From positions 62,001-126,000 of the forward strand of contig JALGSV010000004.1 in NCBI GenBank assembly GCA_029821755.1: a stretch of 64,000 nt of DNA. Direction: 5' to 3'. Below the pieces are notes generated by a model. The model worked only from the letters and a program-made list of their open reading frames with translations, did not search any database and was not told where the DNA came from. Origin of the DNA: Candidatus Zipacnadum vermilionense. Lineage in GTDB: Bacteria; Armatimonadota; Zipacnadia; Zipacnadales; Zipacnadaceae. Shown piece by piece: positions 53,378 to 64,000 of the stretch (position 1 is the first letter of the stretch; every line of letters starts with the position of its first letter). The position numbers and the translations under genes are program-made.

Positions 53378-53926
53378 ATGAGCGTGCTGCAGGAGCATGA
53401 AGATTTCGAGTGTCTGGTTGTCGATAACTACCAGCGCATCTATGGCGTCATCTACCGCCTGGTGGGGGATACCCACGAAGCGGAGGACCTGACCCAGGAT
53501 ACCTTCGTCAACGCCTATCGGGCGCGCAATGGCTTCCGCGGCGACAGCCAAGTCTACACTTGGTTGTACCGTATCGCAGTCAATCTTACGAAGAACCGCC
53601 TGGAGCAGCTCTCCCGCCGGCCCGCGTCTCTGTCCGGCAATCTGGCCGAGGGGGATGATGAGGAGAGCACTTTCCCGGCGAATCCGCCGGAGGCGCCCGA
53701 TCGGCTCGCCGAGAACTCCGAGCTGGGTCGCATGGTAGCCGCGGCGGTCTTGGGCTTGCGACCCGACTTCCGCGAGGTCGTCATCCTCCGCGAATACGAA
53801 CAACTAAGCTACGAGGAGATCGCGGGCGTTCTGGGCTGTACAGTCCAAACCGTCAAGACCCGTCTTTTCCGAGCCCGCAACCTCCTGCGGCGCAAATTGT
53901 CCAACTATCTGGGCGACCTCCCCTGA
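53378..53926 (+). CDS. ECF-type RNA polymerase sigma factor
   Basis: 182 residues, ATG 53378 (no strong ribosome-binding site). Region 2 is VVDNYQRIYGVIYRLVGDTHEAEDLTQDTFVNAYRARNGFRGDSQVYTWLYRIAVNLTKNRL; region 4 is LGLRPDFREVVILREYEQLSYEEIAGVLGCTVQTVKTRLFRARNLLRRKL. A short acidic linker lies between them. Both domains are complete. No anti-sigma gene follows; the next gene is bamA, 109 bp on. The position between tamB and bamA suggests an envelope-stress sigma that controls this cluster, by analogy with RpoE; this is inference. Confidence 0.93.
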   Translation: MSVLQEHEDFECLVVDNYQRIYGVIYRLVGDTHEAEDLTQDTFVNAYRARNGFRGDSQVYTWLYRIAVNLTKNRLEQLSRRPASLSGNLAEGDDEESTFPANPPEAPDRLAENSELGRMVAAAVLGLRPDFREVVILREYEQLSYEEIAGVLGCTVQTVKTRLFRARNLLRRKLSNYLGDLP

Positions 53927-54035
53927 GGGGCCGCGCTTGCCGCGGCCCGGGTTGCCCGGTCTGTGTCCGGCGGGGTGGAGCTTCGGGGCCACGCCCGAGA
54001 TTGGCAAGTCACTCGCATCAGGAGACCATGACCAT

Positions 54036-55910
54036 ATGCATCGACCACGTACCCGCCAACTCCTCGCGCTGCTGATTCTCGGAGCTGCTCTAGTGAGCCT
54101 GGTGGCCGCGGACCGGCCCGCCGCCGCCCAGGAGCCGGCACCCCTGATCGTCTCCGTCGAGGTGGAGAAGAACGAGTACATCTCCCGCGACGTCATCCTC
54201 GATACCGTCAAGGACCTCCTCCGCGTCGGCACAACCTTCACCGACCAGAAGGCGGCCGACGCTCGCGCCGCCGTGTTGGAGATGGGCTATTTCGCCGAGG
54301 TCACCATCTCCCAGGAGGCGGTCGCTCAAGGTGTCAACGTCATCATCACCGTCGTGGAGCGCCAGCGCGTTGAGAAGATCAGCTTCGTGGGCAATACGGT
54401 CTACGACGATGCCACCCTCCTGGGCATCATGCGCACGAAAGTCGGCAACATCGTGGACAGCGATGTCATCCGCCGCGACCGGGGCCGCATAGAGCAGCTC
54501 TACGCGGACAAGGGCTACCTGGCTGAGATTCCCCAGGCGGGCGTGGACGTCCGCGGTACCCTTACCATAGTCATCGATGAGCGGCGCATTGAGAGCTTCC
54601 AGATCGAGGGACTTAAGACTACCAAAGAATGGATCGTGCGCCGCATGATCCACACCAAGCCGGGTACTCTCTTCCAGCAATCCCTGGTCACCCAGGATCT
54701 CCAGCGCATCTTCAACCTACAGATCTTCCAGAATGTGAAGACTGATGTTCGCCCCGGCCAGGTCGACACCACTGCGGTTATCGTCGTTATCCAGGTGGAC
54801 GAGAAGAAGACCGGCGTGGCCTCGATCGCCGCAGCCTACAGCGACCTGGATCGGTTCGTGCTCATGGCATCCGTCGCCGAGAATAATTTCCGTGGCCGCG
54901 CCGAGCGGATCAGTTTGGACCTGGAGGCCTTCGGCCGCACCAGCTACGACATTCGCTTCTTCGAGCCCTTTCTCGATAACAAGGACACCTCTCTCGACGT
55001 GAGTATTTACAATACCGAGCGCCGGCGGCGTTTCGTAGGCGGGGGCATCCCCGTGGCCGACGATAAGTTCGAGGAGCGCCGCATGGGTGGTTCCTTGCGC
55101 CTCAGCCGCCCCGTGGCCCCCACCCAGCGCTTCGCCATCGGCCTGCGCTCCGAGGAGATCACCAGTTCCTTCCTGCATGCTACCCGCAACATTGGCCAGT
55201 CTGGCGGTGTCGGGCCCATGTCTGCCGTCCGTCCCGCCCAGGGCGGCTTCTACCCGCCCCCTGGCTCCTTCGGTCCGTCCGGTCCTGGTGAGGCCCCCGG
55301 CGACATCGTCGTCTCCGCACCCCTGCACCCCGGTGGCCGCGTTAACAGCACCACCCTCCAGTATACCTGGGATACCCGCGACATCCAGACCGACCCTAAA
55401 CGCGGCAACTTCCGTGATCTCTCCGTAGAGATAGCCGGCGGTCTCTTCGGCGGCGCTAGCAACTACAACCTCTACTCCGTCGAACAGCGCCGCTATATCC
55501 CCATGCGCGGCGGCAAGGATGTACTCGCCCTGCGCCTGATGATCGGCGCCAGTACCGGCGGCCTCCCGCTCTTTGACTCCTTCAGCGTTGGCGGTGCCAC
55601 CAGTCTCCGCGGCTACGAGCAGGACCGCTTCCGGGGTGAGAAGATGGTCCTGGGCAACGTCGAGTACCGCTACCGCATGAATGATAGCCTCAGGTTAGTG
55701 GGGTTCGTCGACGCGGGCGATGCCTTCGGCGGCGTCTTCCCGACCACGGTGCCCGGTTTCAACATTCCGGCTAAGGATCAGCAGTTCAGCATCCATGTGG
55801 GCTTCGGCGTCGGCCTCCGCGCCGACACGCCCCTCGGTCCCATCCGCATCGACTATGGCATCGGCAGCGACGGCTCCGAGGTCCACTTCGGCTTCGGCAA
55901 TTCCTTCTAA
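54036..55910 (+). CDS. bamA: Outer membrane protein assembly factor BamA (Omp85)
   Basis: 624 residues from ATG 54036 (AGGAGA 10 bases upstream), signal peptide to about residue 32 (AADRPAAAQ). Three POTRA domains: about 33-108 (VSVEVEKNEYISRDVILDTV), 110-185 (KISFVGNTVYDDATLLGIM) and 186-268 (SFQIEGLKTTKEWIVRRMI). E. coli has five. The barrel follows, with GDIVV-type loops, a Gly/Pro-rich extracellular loop near 385-430 and the lid-lock motif GGATSLRGYEQDRF (RGY). It ends in Phe, as barrel proteins do. It folds outer-membrane proteins with partners such as the OmpH chaperone next to it. Confidence 0.94.
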   Translation: MHRPRTRQLLALLILGAALVSLVAADRPAAAQEPAPLIVSVEVEKNEYISRDVILDTVKDLLRVGTTFTDQKAADARAAVLEMGYFAEVTISQEAVAQGVNVIITVVERQRVEKISFVGNTVYDDATLLGIMRTKVGNIVDSDVIRRDRGRIEQLYADKGYLAEIPQAGVDVRGTLTIVIDERRIESFQIEGLKTTKEWIVRRMIHTKPGTLFQQSLVTQDLQRIFNLQIFQNVKTDVRPGQVDTTAVIVVIQVDEKKTGVASIAAAYSDLDRFVLMASVAENNFRGRAERISLDLEAFGRTSYDIRFFEPFLDNKDTSLDVSIYNTERRRRFVGGGIPVADDKFEERRMGGSLRLSRPVAPTQRFAIGLRSEEITSSFLHATRNIGQSGGVGPMSAVRPAQGGFYPPPGSFGPSGPGEAPGDIVVSAPLHPGGRVNSTTLQYTWDTRDIQTDPKRGNFRDLSVEIAGGLFGGASNYNLYSVEQRRYIPMRGGKDVLALRLMIGASTGGLPLFDSFSVGGATSLRGYEQDRFRGEKMVLGNVEYRYRMNDSLRLVGFVDAGDAFGGVFPTTVPGFNIPAKDQQFSIHVGFGVGLRADTPLGPIRIDYGIGSDGSEVHFGFGNSF

Positions 55911-55979
55911 CCGAGCCTCAGCCACCATTGGTCGCGGGGACGCCCTGTCGCTGCCTCGCGGCCTCAAGGAGAACAGTAC

Positions 55980-56606
55980 ATGACTCGACGCATTCTCGTG
56001 AGCGCCTTCGCCCTGCTCCTGCTCGCCGCGGCTCTACTCCCCGCCACCGCCGCCGAGTCCAAAGTGGCGATCGTGGACATGGGTAAGGTCACCGACAATT
56101 ACACCGCCTTGCAGGAGAAGAGCAAAGAGCTTCAGGACTGGTACGCCACGCAGCGGACCTACCTGGAGAAGCTCGTGGACTACCTCTTCCTCTCCGACCA
56201 GAGCTTTGCCGAGGTGAAGGCGTTGCTCAGCACGCCTCAGCCTTTGCCCGACGACAAACAAGAGCGACTCCAAGAACTCACGGATTCCGCGGCCGGTGAA
56301 GAGGACGCCTTCCGCGCCCTCGAGGCCAAGCCGGACCGTACCGCCGCGGAGAGCGAGAGATTCAGGAAGATGGGTGACGCATACACTGCCGGCCAGAACC
56401 GCCTTGCCGTCGAGCAGGCCAGGCTTAACGCCGAGTACGGCGACAGCGTTACCGACGCCCGCGAGGAGTTCATGAATAAGGTAGTGGAAGTCACGGGAGC
56501 CATCGCCAAGAAAGACGGCTATGACCTGGTGCTGGATTCCGGCGTTGTGCTCGTCGGCGGCACTGACATTACCGACAAGATTCTGGCCAGTCTAAACGGA
56601 CAGTAG
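55980..56606 (+). CDS. OmpH/Skp-family periplasmic chaperone
   Basis: 208 residues, ATG 55980 with AAGGAGA 8 bases upstream. A signal peptide (LVSAFALLLLAAALLPATAA) precedes the short strand KVAIVDMGKVTDNY that starts OmpH/Skp proteins. A long charged helical region follows (residues 40-165), then the closing VTGAIAKKDGYDLVLDSGVVLVGGTDITDKIL, which matches the family. Somewhat longer than E. coli Skp (about 161). It follows bamA by 69 bp and would carry unfolded outer-membrane proteins to it. Confidence 0.9.
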   Translation: MTRRILVSAFALLLLAAALLPATAAESKVAIVDMGKVTDNYTALQEKSKELQDWYATQRTYLEKLVDYLFLSDQSFAEVKALLSTPQPLPDDKQERLQELTDSAAGEEDAFRALEAKPDRTAAESERFRKMGDAYTAGQNRLAVEQARLNAEYGDSVTDAREEFMNKVVEVTGAIAKKDGYDLVLDSGVVLVGGTDITDKILASLNGQ

Positions 56607-56641
56607 CGTCGCTCTTGGCGCCGCTTGCGCTTCAACCCACT

Positions 56642-57850
56642 ATGCGCGCTGCCTTTCCCCGGGCCGCTCGCGGCCCCCAACTTACCCGCTCCTGCGGCGC
56701 GCCGGCAGTGCTTCTGCCGGCGCTTTGTCTGCTGCTGACTGCCTGTGCTCCCCAAAAACCTGCAACGCAGACACCCTCAGCTCTGTCTAACCCTGCTGAA
56801 GGTCATGTGTACCTCGCACAACTGATGTGCACGCATCCTCTGTATCCGGCGGCCCGACGCCTGGCAGCCGAAATCGATCGCCTTGAGCGTGTCGAGACGC
56901 CGACCGTCGCTGCCGAGGTGGGGGAGGGGTGGGCCCCGCCGGTATTCGCGAGCCCGGCGCTCCTCGCGTTCCCACAGGACGTTTTCCAGCGCGACTGGCA
57001 GGCCTGGGACGCGGGGCTGGTGACGGCTACTCCCCTGGAGACCGCCGGCCTGCCCCCGGACCTGGAGGCAGCGCGTGACTGGCGCTACCGTGAAATCGAC
57101 CTAGAGCAAGCCCGCAAGCTCGCCCAGGTTCGCGCCGACGAGAGCCGCCGCCTAGCCGAACTCCGTGAGAACCTGGTGCGCGAACGCCTGGAAGAATTGA
57201 CCAACGCCGGTCTGGACTTCTCGGGGCTACCCGCGGAGGCCCGTGCTCGCGGGGAGGAGAAGCGTCGGCAGATCTGGGACCAGATTGAGGGCGCGACGGC
57301 CCGCGAGCAGGCTGAGTACCTCCACAAGCGGCTTCCGGCCCTCCAGGCCCGACTCGCGGCCGAAACCGCCCGCCGCAAGGCGGAGGTGGACACTGCGATT
57401 CAGGCCGAAACTCGCGTCCGCCACGAGAGCGCAATTCCCGCTCTCCTTGAGCCGCGTCACGAGATGGAGCAGCGCATGCAGCGTTTTACTGGCGCTGTCC
57501 GCGGGCAGGAGCCCCCGACGTCATTGCCGGGCATGGGGCCGACCGCCGCCGACCTGCGCGCCGCCGAGGAAGCGCGCGATCAGGCCTTTACCGCGTACCG
57601 CGAGGCTCGCGAGCGGCAACTACAGCGGCTTCAGGAGAGCCAGGTGCAACTGGTTCGTGCCATCATCGCCGATGTCCGTCTAGCGGCCATGCGTGTCGCT
57701 TTCGGGGACAACCTGCGGCTCACCCTCGTGCCGCCGGGGTCGCCCCAGGGCGCCGACCTCACCGATCAGGTTCGGCGGCGTGTAGACTCGATTTGGTTAG
57801 GGAGGAAGTTACTGCCCGCCGGCAGCGTCGAGGAGACCCAACACAGATGA
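56642..57850 (+). CDS. Predicted lipoprotein with long coiled-coil, unknown function
   Basis: About 402 residues from ATG 56642; the start is uncertain (TTG 56615 also possible, no clear ribosome-binding site). A signal with lipobox LLLTAC places lipidation at the Cys. A segment to about 150 is followed by an Arg/Glu-rich helical region ([30 protein letters not shown] ... [19 protein letters not shown]), probably a coiled coil, and a short terminal domain ([26 protein letters not shown]). Placed between ompH and lpxD and overlapping the lpxD start, it may be an envelope tether or an accessory Bam/LPS factor of this lineage; no family recognised. Confidence 0.75.
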   Translation: MRAAFPRAARGPQLTRSCGAPAVLLPALCLLLTACAPQKPATQTPSALSNPAEGHVYLAQLMCTHPLYPAARRLAAEIDRLERVETPTVAAEVGEGWAPPVFASPALLAFPQDVFQRDWQAWDAGLVTATPLETAGLPPDLEAARDWRYREIDLEQARKLAQVRADESRRLAELRENLVRERLEELTNAGLDFSGLPAEARARGEEKRRQIWDQIEGATAREQAEYLHKRLPALQARLAAETARRKAEVDTAIQAETRVRHESAIPALLEPRHEMEQRMQRFTGAVRGQEPPTSLPGMGPTAADLRAAEEARDQAFTAYREARERQLQRLQESQVQLVRAIIADVRLAAMRVAFGDNLRLTLVPPGSPQGADLTDQVRRRVDSIWLGRKLLPAGSVEETQHR

Positions 57851-58887
57851 AAAACGCAGCCTATCCCCTCATGCAACTGGCGCAGATGATTGACGGCGAA
57901 CTCGTCGGCGATGGCGGCATCACCATCACCGGCGCCAGCAACCTCGAGGAGGCCCAGACCGGTCACATCAGCTATGTGACCGGCCCGGAGGTCCTGCCCA
58001 GGGGCGAGGAGAGCGGGGCTTCGGCCCTCATCGTCAGCCCCGCCGCCTGCACGGTCAACAAGCCGACGATCGTGACGGAGGACCCGCGCCTGGCTTTCAG
58101 CAAGGTCCTGGAAATCTTCGCCCCCGAGCGCCGCCTCCCCATAGGGGTGCACGGGAGCGCTCAGTTGGGCCGCGGTGTCCACCTTGGCCGCCGCGTGGCC
58201 GTCGGCGCCGGCGCCTTCGTCGGCGACAACACCATCGTCGGCGACGACACCATCATCCACCCCTTGGCGTACGTGGGCCACGAGGTTACCATCGGCGAAG
58301 GCAGCGAAATCCACCCGCATGTCTACTTGGGCGACCGCGTAGTCATCGGCCGGCGCGTTCTGATCCATGCCGGAACCGCCATCGGCTCCGACGGCTTCGG
58401 TTTCCTGCAGACCGGTACGGGCCACCACAAGATCCCACAGATTGGCACGGTCGTGGTCGAGGACGACGTCGAGATCGGCGCCAACGCCACCGTGGATCGC
58501 GCCACCGTCGCCGTCACTCGCATCGGCCGCGGCACCAAGATCGACGATTGCGTGCATATCGCGCACAATGTCGTCATCGGCGAGCACTGCCTGCTCTGCG
58601 GCCAGGTGGGCGTCTCCGGCAGCGTCGTGCTGGGCAACGGCGTAGTCCTAGCCGGACAGGTCGGCGTGAGCGATCACGTGACCATCGCTGACGGCATCAT
58701 CGTTGGCGGTGGCGCGGCGGTTATCGGCAACCTAACGCAGCCTGGGGTTTACGCCGGCAGTCCCGCCCGCCGCCACCAAGAGCACTACCGGGCCCAGGCC
58801 GGCCAGAAGAAGATACCCGACCTGCGCCGTCGCGTCCGCGAACTGGAGCGTCGCCTGGCGGAGCTGGAGGACGAGACTGAGGCTTGA
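57847..58887 (+). CDS. lpxD: UDP-3-O-acylglucosamine N-acyltransferase
   Basis: 346 residues from ATG 57847, overlapping the previous stop (ATGA), with GAGGAG upstream. The third step of lipid A biosynthesis: N-acylation of UDP-3-O-acyl-glucosamine. N-terminal uridine-binding domain ([37 protein letters not shown]), left-handed beta-helix of hexapeptide repeats from about 105 to 310, with [14 protein letters not shown] (His237, His240, candidate catalytic). A C-terminal helix ([16 protein letters not shown]) is longer than in enteric LpxD. Its presence implies an LPS-bearing outer membrane; lpxA, lpxC and fabZ are not in the window. Confidence 0.95.
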   Translation: MKNAAYPLMQLAQMIDGELVGDGGITITGASNLEEAQTGHISYVTGPEVLPRGEESGASALIVSPAACTVNKPTIVTEDPRLAFSKVLEIFAPERRLPIGVHGSAQLGRGVHLGRRVAVGAGAFVGDNTIVGDDTIIHPLAYVGHEVTIGEGSEIHPHVYLGDRVVIGRRVLIHAGTAIGSDGFGFLQTGTGHHKIPQIGTVVVEDDVEIGANATVDRATVAVTRIGRGTKIDDCVHIAHNVVIGEHCLLCGQVGVSGSVVLGNGVVLAGQVGVSDHVTIADGIIVGGGAAVIGNLTQPGVYAGSPARRHQEHYRAQAGQKKIPDLRRRVRELERRLAELEDETEA

Positions 58888-58939
58888 CCTCCGTGGGGAC
58901 GGACAGTACTCATCGGCGCCAGCCATGTCCAGCCCCTGA

Positions 58940-58976
58940 ACGGCACGGGTCCTCAGACCCGTGTCGTTTCGCTTCT
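58940..58976 (+). terminator. Terminator of the lpxD operon
   Basis: ACGGCACGGGTC-CTCA-GACCCGTGTCGT forms a 12-bp stem (one G-U pair) with a 4-base loop, followed by a TTTCGCTTCT tail, 52 bp after lpxD. Confidence 0.75.
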
Positions 58977-58993
58977 GCCGCAGACACTGGTGT

Positions 58994-59056
58994 CGCCGCT
59001 CTCCAGAGCGGCGTCCCCTCCCCGCAGAACCAAAACCGCTGAGGTCTTTCGACCTC
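58994..59056. repeat. Two further hairpins downstream of the lpxD terminator
   Basis: CGCCGCTCT-CC-AGAGCGGCG (58994-59013, 9-bp perfect stem) and GAGGTC-TTTC-GACCTC (59041-59056, 6-bp perfect stem) follow in tandem between convergent lpxD and the FecR gene. The first shares arms with 43638-43658. They may end the minus-strand transcript or be REP-like elements. Confidence 0.5.
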
Positions 59057-59132
59057 GGCTGCTTCGGGAGTATAGCCGTAACTCAGGGGCGACTAGAGGA
59101 CGCCTTTCAATCGGCGCCCGGGCTTTGGGAAA

Positions 59133-60014
59133 TCACTTCGCCGCAGTCACTTCTCGGACCACCTTCGTCTCATATCCCCGCTGGTCCTGTGCCACCACCG
59201 TTACAGTTAACCTGCCGCTCTCGGGCGCTTCCAGCGTAGTCGCGAAGCGGTTCAGCCCGTTTACCTCCACGGGCTTCCCGTTGACTGTCACCACCGCGCC
59301 CTTCTCCACCTTTCCCTTCACCTCCACGCCCTCGGGGCCGGTGCCGCCTCCGTCCTGGGGGCTGGTCAACACCAGGTACGGCCCTAGCGCCGACCTCTCC
59401 CGTTCCCAGACTGCCTGGTCCGCGGGCGACAGCTCGCGCATAGTAGCCTTCCCCTCGGACGCCGTCGCCTTGGTCCCCGGCGCCAGGTTCAGCTCCCGCC
59501 CCTGGGCGTCCACTTTCACGTGTCCCTCAATCACTTGCACCTCCGTTCCGCCCTGGTCCACGCGGACCGTGAAGATGGTGCCGCGCACCCCAGCGGTAGC
59601 GGTCGGCGTTCGTATCTCGAACTTGGACTGCCCCGACAGCAGTTTTCGCACCCGTACCAGTATCTCTCCCGCGTCCAGCCGGAACAGGCTCGTCTCGGCC
59701 TGGGTGTTCCGGTTGATTTGGCACTTCAAAACCGTCATAATGGCATCAGCCCCGACGCGGATGCGCGTGCCGTCAATCCAGTTCAGCGTCACCGTAGCCG
59801 CTGGGCCGGTCTTGACCATTGTCCCGGCCAGGATGTTGGTCCCGTCCGTAAGCGGCTGGAAATCGCTGCGCTTGGGCAGCTTCACCTTCACCTCCCCGGA
59901 CAGGGCACTGACATGTGCAATCCGCTGCCCGACGACGAGAAACTGTCCCACGATCATCCCCAGGACCAGCAGGATCAGGAACCCGGCAACGATTAGGATT
60001 ACAGCGCGACGCAT
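59133..60014 (-). CDS. FecR-domain membrane-anchored protein
   Basis: 293 residues from ATG 60014 (GAGAGGTG upstream; GTG 60023 is possible). One N-terminal membrane segment (AVILIVAGFLILLVLGMIVGQFLVV) is followed by a FecR domain (VSALSGEVKVKLPKRSDFQPL, LAGTMVKTGPAATVTLNWIDGTRIRVG, KFEIRTPTATAGVRGTIFTV), about residues 40-175. The C-terminal Ig-like module from about 220 (LVLTSPQDGGG ... VTVNGKPVEVNGLNRFATTLE) resembles glucodextranase-B/bacillopeptidase-type domains. It is divergent from a CHASE2-cyclase, a frequent genomic partner of such FecR proteins, so a joint sensory role is likely. It is not linked to iron transport here. Confidence 0.9.
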   Translation of the reverse strand: MRRAVILIVAGFLILLVLGMIVGQFLVVGQRIAHVSALSGEVKVKLPKRSDFQPLTDGTNILAGTMVKTGPAATVTLNWIDGTRIRVGADAIMTVLKCQINRNTQAETSLFRLDAGEILVRVRKLLSGQSKFEIRTPTATAGVRGTIFTVRVDQGGTEVQVIEGHVKVDAQGRELNLAPGTKATASEGKATMRELSPADQAVWERERSALGPYLVLTSPQDGGGTGPEGVEVKGKVEKGAVVTVNGKPVEVNGLNRFATTLEAPESGRLTVTVVAQDQRGYETKVVREVTAAK

Positions 60015-60221
60015 AATCAGCACCTCTCATTACGCCAAGCACAACTGCAGGTACAGGATCCGCCCAACCAGGGTTCAACGACAGTAACTAACGCAGCAGC
60101 AACAACGGTTGTAAGGGCGGCAGAGCCAGGAGCGGCCCAATGCCGTTGCGCCTGTCCTACCAATAATTTACCCTATCTAGCCAGGTGCTAAACTGACGCG
60201 CCCGGGAGGTCAGCCCGCTCC

Positions 60222-62294
60222 ATGGAAGCCATTCGCCCCGAGCGAATCCATGTATCTCACCTACTGCTCATCGCGCTGGCTGCCGCTGCGGTAGTCACTG
60301 TCGCCTACCTTGCCTCCGGTGGCGATTCCGGCCAGAACGCTAATATCCTCGACCGCCTCGAGTACCGCACGGTCGACTGGCGCTTCCAGGTCCGGGGCAA
60401 GCTTACCCCCGACCCTCGCCTGGTGATTCTGGAGGTCAACGACACCGACCTGCAGCGCGTCGGCAAGTGGCCCTGGCCCCGCGAGAAGTGGGCCCGCGTC
60501 ACTGATCTGCTCCTCCAGGCCGGCGCCCGCCCCATTATCTTCGACATCTTCTTCCCCGAGCGGGAGACTCCTTCCGGTGACATCGGCGTCCGCTTCGGCA
60601 GGCTCAGCGCCCCGAGCGGAGCCGAGGGGTCGCCGGTGCACGGCGGCGCCGGCGACTCTCCCGGTGGCACTGGCCTCTCGCCGGTGCGGGGTGGCGGAGA
60701 AGCGTCATCCCTCGGCCTCACTCCCGGCGACCAGGCCCTCGTCGCTGCTACTGCCCGTGCCGGCATGGTTTACCACGCCGCTTTCGCTTCCTCGGCCGGA
60801 TACTCCCCTCAATCCACACCCCTACCCGCCAGCCTCAGCATACGCGCGACGATCGTCCCTGGCAAGGGCTTCGACACCTGGGCCGCCCTCGGGGAACTCC
60901 ACAGCCTGCTTCCCGGCTACCCCGAGCTGACCGCCGTGGCTGCCGGTGTGGGCTTCGCTGATGTCCTGGACGCCGGCGACGGCATCTTCCGCTACGTGCT
61001 TCCCGTCGCCAGGGTGGGGGACAGGGTCTGTCCCAGCCTGGCCCTGCGTATCGCTATGCAGATGCTGGCCCCCGGTGAGCCGGTGACTGTGGAGCTGGGC
61101 CGCGGCCTCTACGTCGGCGACTCCCTGCATCTCCCCCTCGATCGCGCCGGCCGTATGGCCATCAACTTCAGCGGACCGCACGGCACCTACCCGCGCCTGG
61201 GCGTGGCTGACTTGCTGGAGGGCCGGGTGGCTGCCGCCGCCTTGCGCGACAAGATTGTCCTCCTCGCCGCTACCGCCCCTGGCCTGCATGACCTGCGCCC
61301 CTCGCCGTACGGCGCCATCTTCGATGGGGTAGAGGCGCAGGCCAATGTTCTTGACAATATGCTGACGGGCCACTATCTTTTGGAGTTAGCCCCCGAGCGG
61401 GTAGTCTTCCTGCTGCTCGTCATCGCCCTGCTGGCGGGGACGGCCTTCTGGGCCATGCGCGCCCTGTACGCCTCTCTGGCAGTAGCCGCCTTGTTCCTGG
61501 GCTACGAGGCCGCCGCCCTCTGGGCTTTCGGGGCGCGTGAACTGGTGCTGCCCATGCTGCCGCCCGCCCTGTGCCTGCTGCTGGCCCTGGTGGGCCTATT
61601 GCTGTATTCGGTGCGCTACCACGAGCGAGCCACGCGTACTGCCCACCGCACCCTCGGGAAGTACGTCGCCGCGGAGGTCGTCCGCCGCCTCGCGGACGAG
61701 GAAGAGGCGACGGCTCAGGGTGTGCGCCGCACGGCCACCATACTCTTCTCCGACCTGCGCAATTTCACCGGGAGCACCGCTCGCCTTGAACCTGAGGAGG
61801 TAGTCAGCCTCCTCAACCGCTACTTCACGCTGATGTACGAGACCATCGCCGAGTATGACGGCATTCTCGACAAGTACATGGGCGACGGTCTCATGGCCTA
61901 TTTCATCTCGGCTGAGGGCGACAATGAGCACGCCGTCTTGGCCGTTCAGGCCGCCCTGGAGATGCAGCGCCGCATCGAGGTAAACCGCACTGAATGGGCC
62001 TTCTACGGCATGCCAGACCTACGCGCCGGCATCGGTATCGCCACCGGTGAGGAGATCCTCGGCGACATCGGCTCCCCCGACCGGATGCAGTACACCCTGA
62101 TTGGTCCGGAAGTCAATCTTGCGGCGCGTTTGGTGGAGTTGACTAAAACCGCCGGAGCCGACATAATAATGGACCAACGAACATGCGATTTATCCAAAGA
62201 TTATACGCGGGCCCGCTGCCTGGGTCCGGTCGACATTCACGGCCTGACCGAACCCCAGGTAGTCTACGAGGCCCTGCCTGACGATGACGCCTAA
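60222..62294 (+). CDS. CHASE2-domain class III adenylate cyclase
   Basis: 690 residues, ATG 60222. TM1 (LLLIALAAAAVVTVAYLASG) precedes an extracytoplasmic CHASE2 domain, about 40-375 (DRLEYRTVDWRFQVRGKL, RPIIFDIFFPER, KIVLLAATAPGLHDLRPSPYG), which contains a Gly/Ser/Pro-rich insert near 128-165. Three TMs (390-470) and a class III cyclase domain (505-685) follow. The full residue set is present: metal Asp511 (FSDLRNF) and Asp555 (YMGDG), Lys551 and Thr625 for adenine (class IIIb type), transition-state Asn632 and Arg636. It should make cAMP in response to an envelope signal. A hairpin separates it from the kinase gene. Confidence 0.95.
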   Translation: MEAIRPERIHVSHLLLIALAAAAVVTVAYLASGGDSGQNANILDRLEYRTVDWRFQVRGKLTPDPRLVILEVNDTDLQRVGKWPWPREKWARVTDLLLQAGARPIIFDIFFPERETPSGDIGVRFGRLSAPSGAEGSPVHGGAGDSPGGTGLSPVRGGGEASSLGLTPGDQALVAATARAGMVYHAAFASSAGYSPQSTPLPASLSIRATIVPGKGFDTWAALGELHSLLPGYPELTAVAAGVGFADVLDAGDGIFRYVLPVARVGDRVCPSLALRIAMQMLAPGEPVTVELGRGLYVGDSLHLPLDRAGRMAINFSGPHGTYPRLGVADLLEGRVAAAALRDKIVLLAATAPGLHDLRPSPYGAIFDGVEAQANVLDNMLTGHYLLELAPERVVFLLLVIALLAGTAFWAMRALYASLAVAALFLGYEAAALWAFGARELVLPMLPPALCLLLALVGLLLYSVRYHERATRTAHRTLGKYVAAEVVRRLADEEEATAQGVRRTATILFSDLRNFTGSTARLEPEEVVSLLNRYFTLMYETIAEYDGILDKYMGDGLMAYFISAEGDNEHAVLAVQAALEMQRRIEVNRTEWAFYGMPDLRAGIGIATGEEILGDIGSPDRMQYTLIGPEVNLAARLVELTKTAGADIIMDQRTCDLSKDYTRARCLGPVDIHGLTEPQVVYEALPDDDA

Positions 62295-62300
62295 CCGTCC

Positions 62301-62331
62301 CACCGCCCTCCTCGGCAAGAGGAGGAGGGTG
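62301..62331 (+). terminator. Hairpin between cyclase and kinase genes
   Basis: CCTCCTC-GGCAA-GAGGAGG, with a CACC/GGTG outer pairing, just after the cyclase stop, followed by GTGAGGC. No T-run. Related in sequence to the element at 43699. Confidence 0.45.
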
Positions 62332-62384
62332 AGGCATCTGCCGTGGCCCTGCCTGTGAGCCTGCCGCTGTGCCTGGAGTAACCC

Positions 62385-64000
<1,616 letters not shown>

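Overview
The window is GC-rich (by eye well above 60% G+C) and gene-dense. It reads as the chromosome of a diderm (Gram-negative-type) bacterium: it carries tamB, bamA, an OmpH/Skp-type chaperone and lpxD. DUF1501 and DUF1549/DUF1553 proteins, a GH172/DUF2961 protein and many very large secreted carbohydrate-active proteins point to an Armatimonadota- or Planctomycetota-like lineage, probably environmental. The lineage is an inference from family content; no rRNA or tRNA gene was found here to fix it.

Layout. (1) 1-2310 (-): DUF1501 / DUF1549-DUF1553 pair, facing a small secreted protein (2594-3343) across a gap with an operator-like dyad. (2) 3366-4110 (-): remnant of a tyrosine recombinase, broken by a stop and frameshifts, then a DUF2330 protein and about 0.8 kb with no recognisable gene. 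(3) 6275-16259: a GH106-like gene interrupted by two frameshifts, and two divergently transcribed ~1150-residue polysaccharide-lyase-like paralogues. Between them lies a small XRE-HTH regulator fused to a seven-cysteine two-CW domain. (4) 16413-31929: a divergent 925-residue protein and a tight run of six secreted proteins (mutarotase/GATase-like, two tandem GH66-like paralogues, a second GATase-like protein, a GH42-like enzyme and a jelly-roll protein). Together with a D-lyxose-isomerase-like gene and a GH172 gene (34214-36088) and a transketolase (32071-34089), this looks like a glycan or pentose utilisation region. No transporter or SusCD pair is visible in it. (5) 36320-43618: a thioredoxin-like membrane protein, then the housekeeping run rpsB-tsf-pyrH-frr-(small PASTA-like gene)-uppS, a small secreted protein and thiL. 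(6) 43740-58887: a PEGA/AMIN/polysaccharide-deacetylase protein (-), lipA, then the envelope-biogenesis run tamB - ECF sigma factor - bamA - ompH - lipoprotein - lpxD. (7) 59133-64000: a signalling group of FecR protein (-), CHASE2-adenylate cyclase and a Ser/Thr kinase with zinc ribbon and beta-propeller, cut by the window end.

The most interesting material is the glycan region with its embedded HTH/two-CW regulator, the orphan sigma factor inside the outer-membrane assembly cluster, and families of GC-rich intergenic palindromes shared between distant sites. Domain calls were made by reading the translations; no database search was run.
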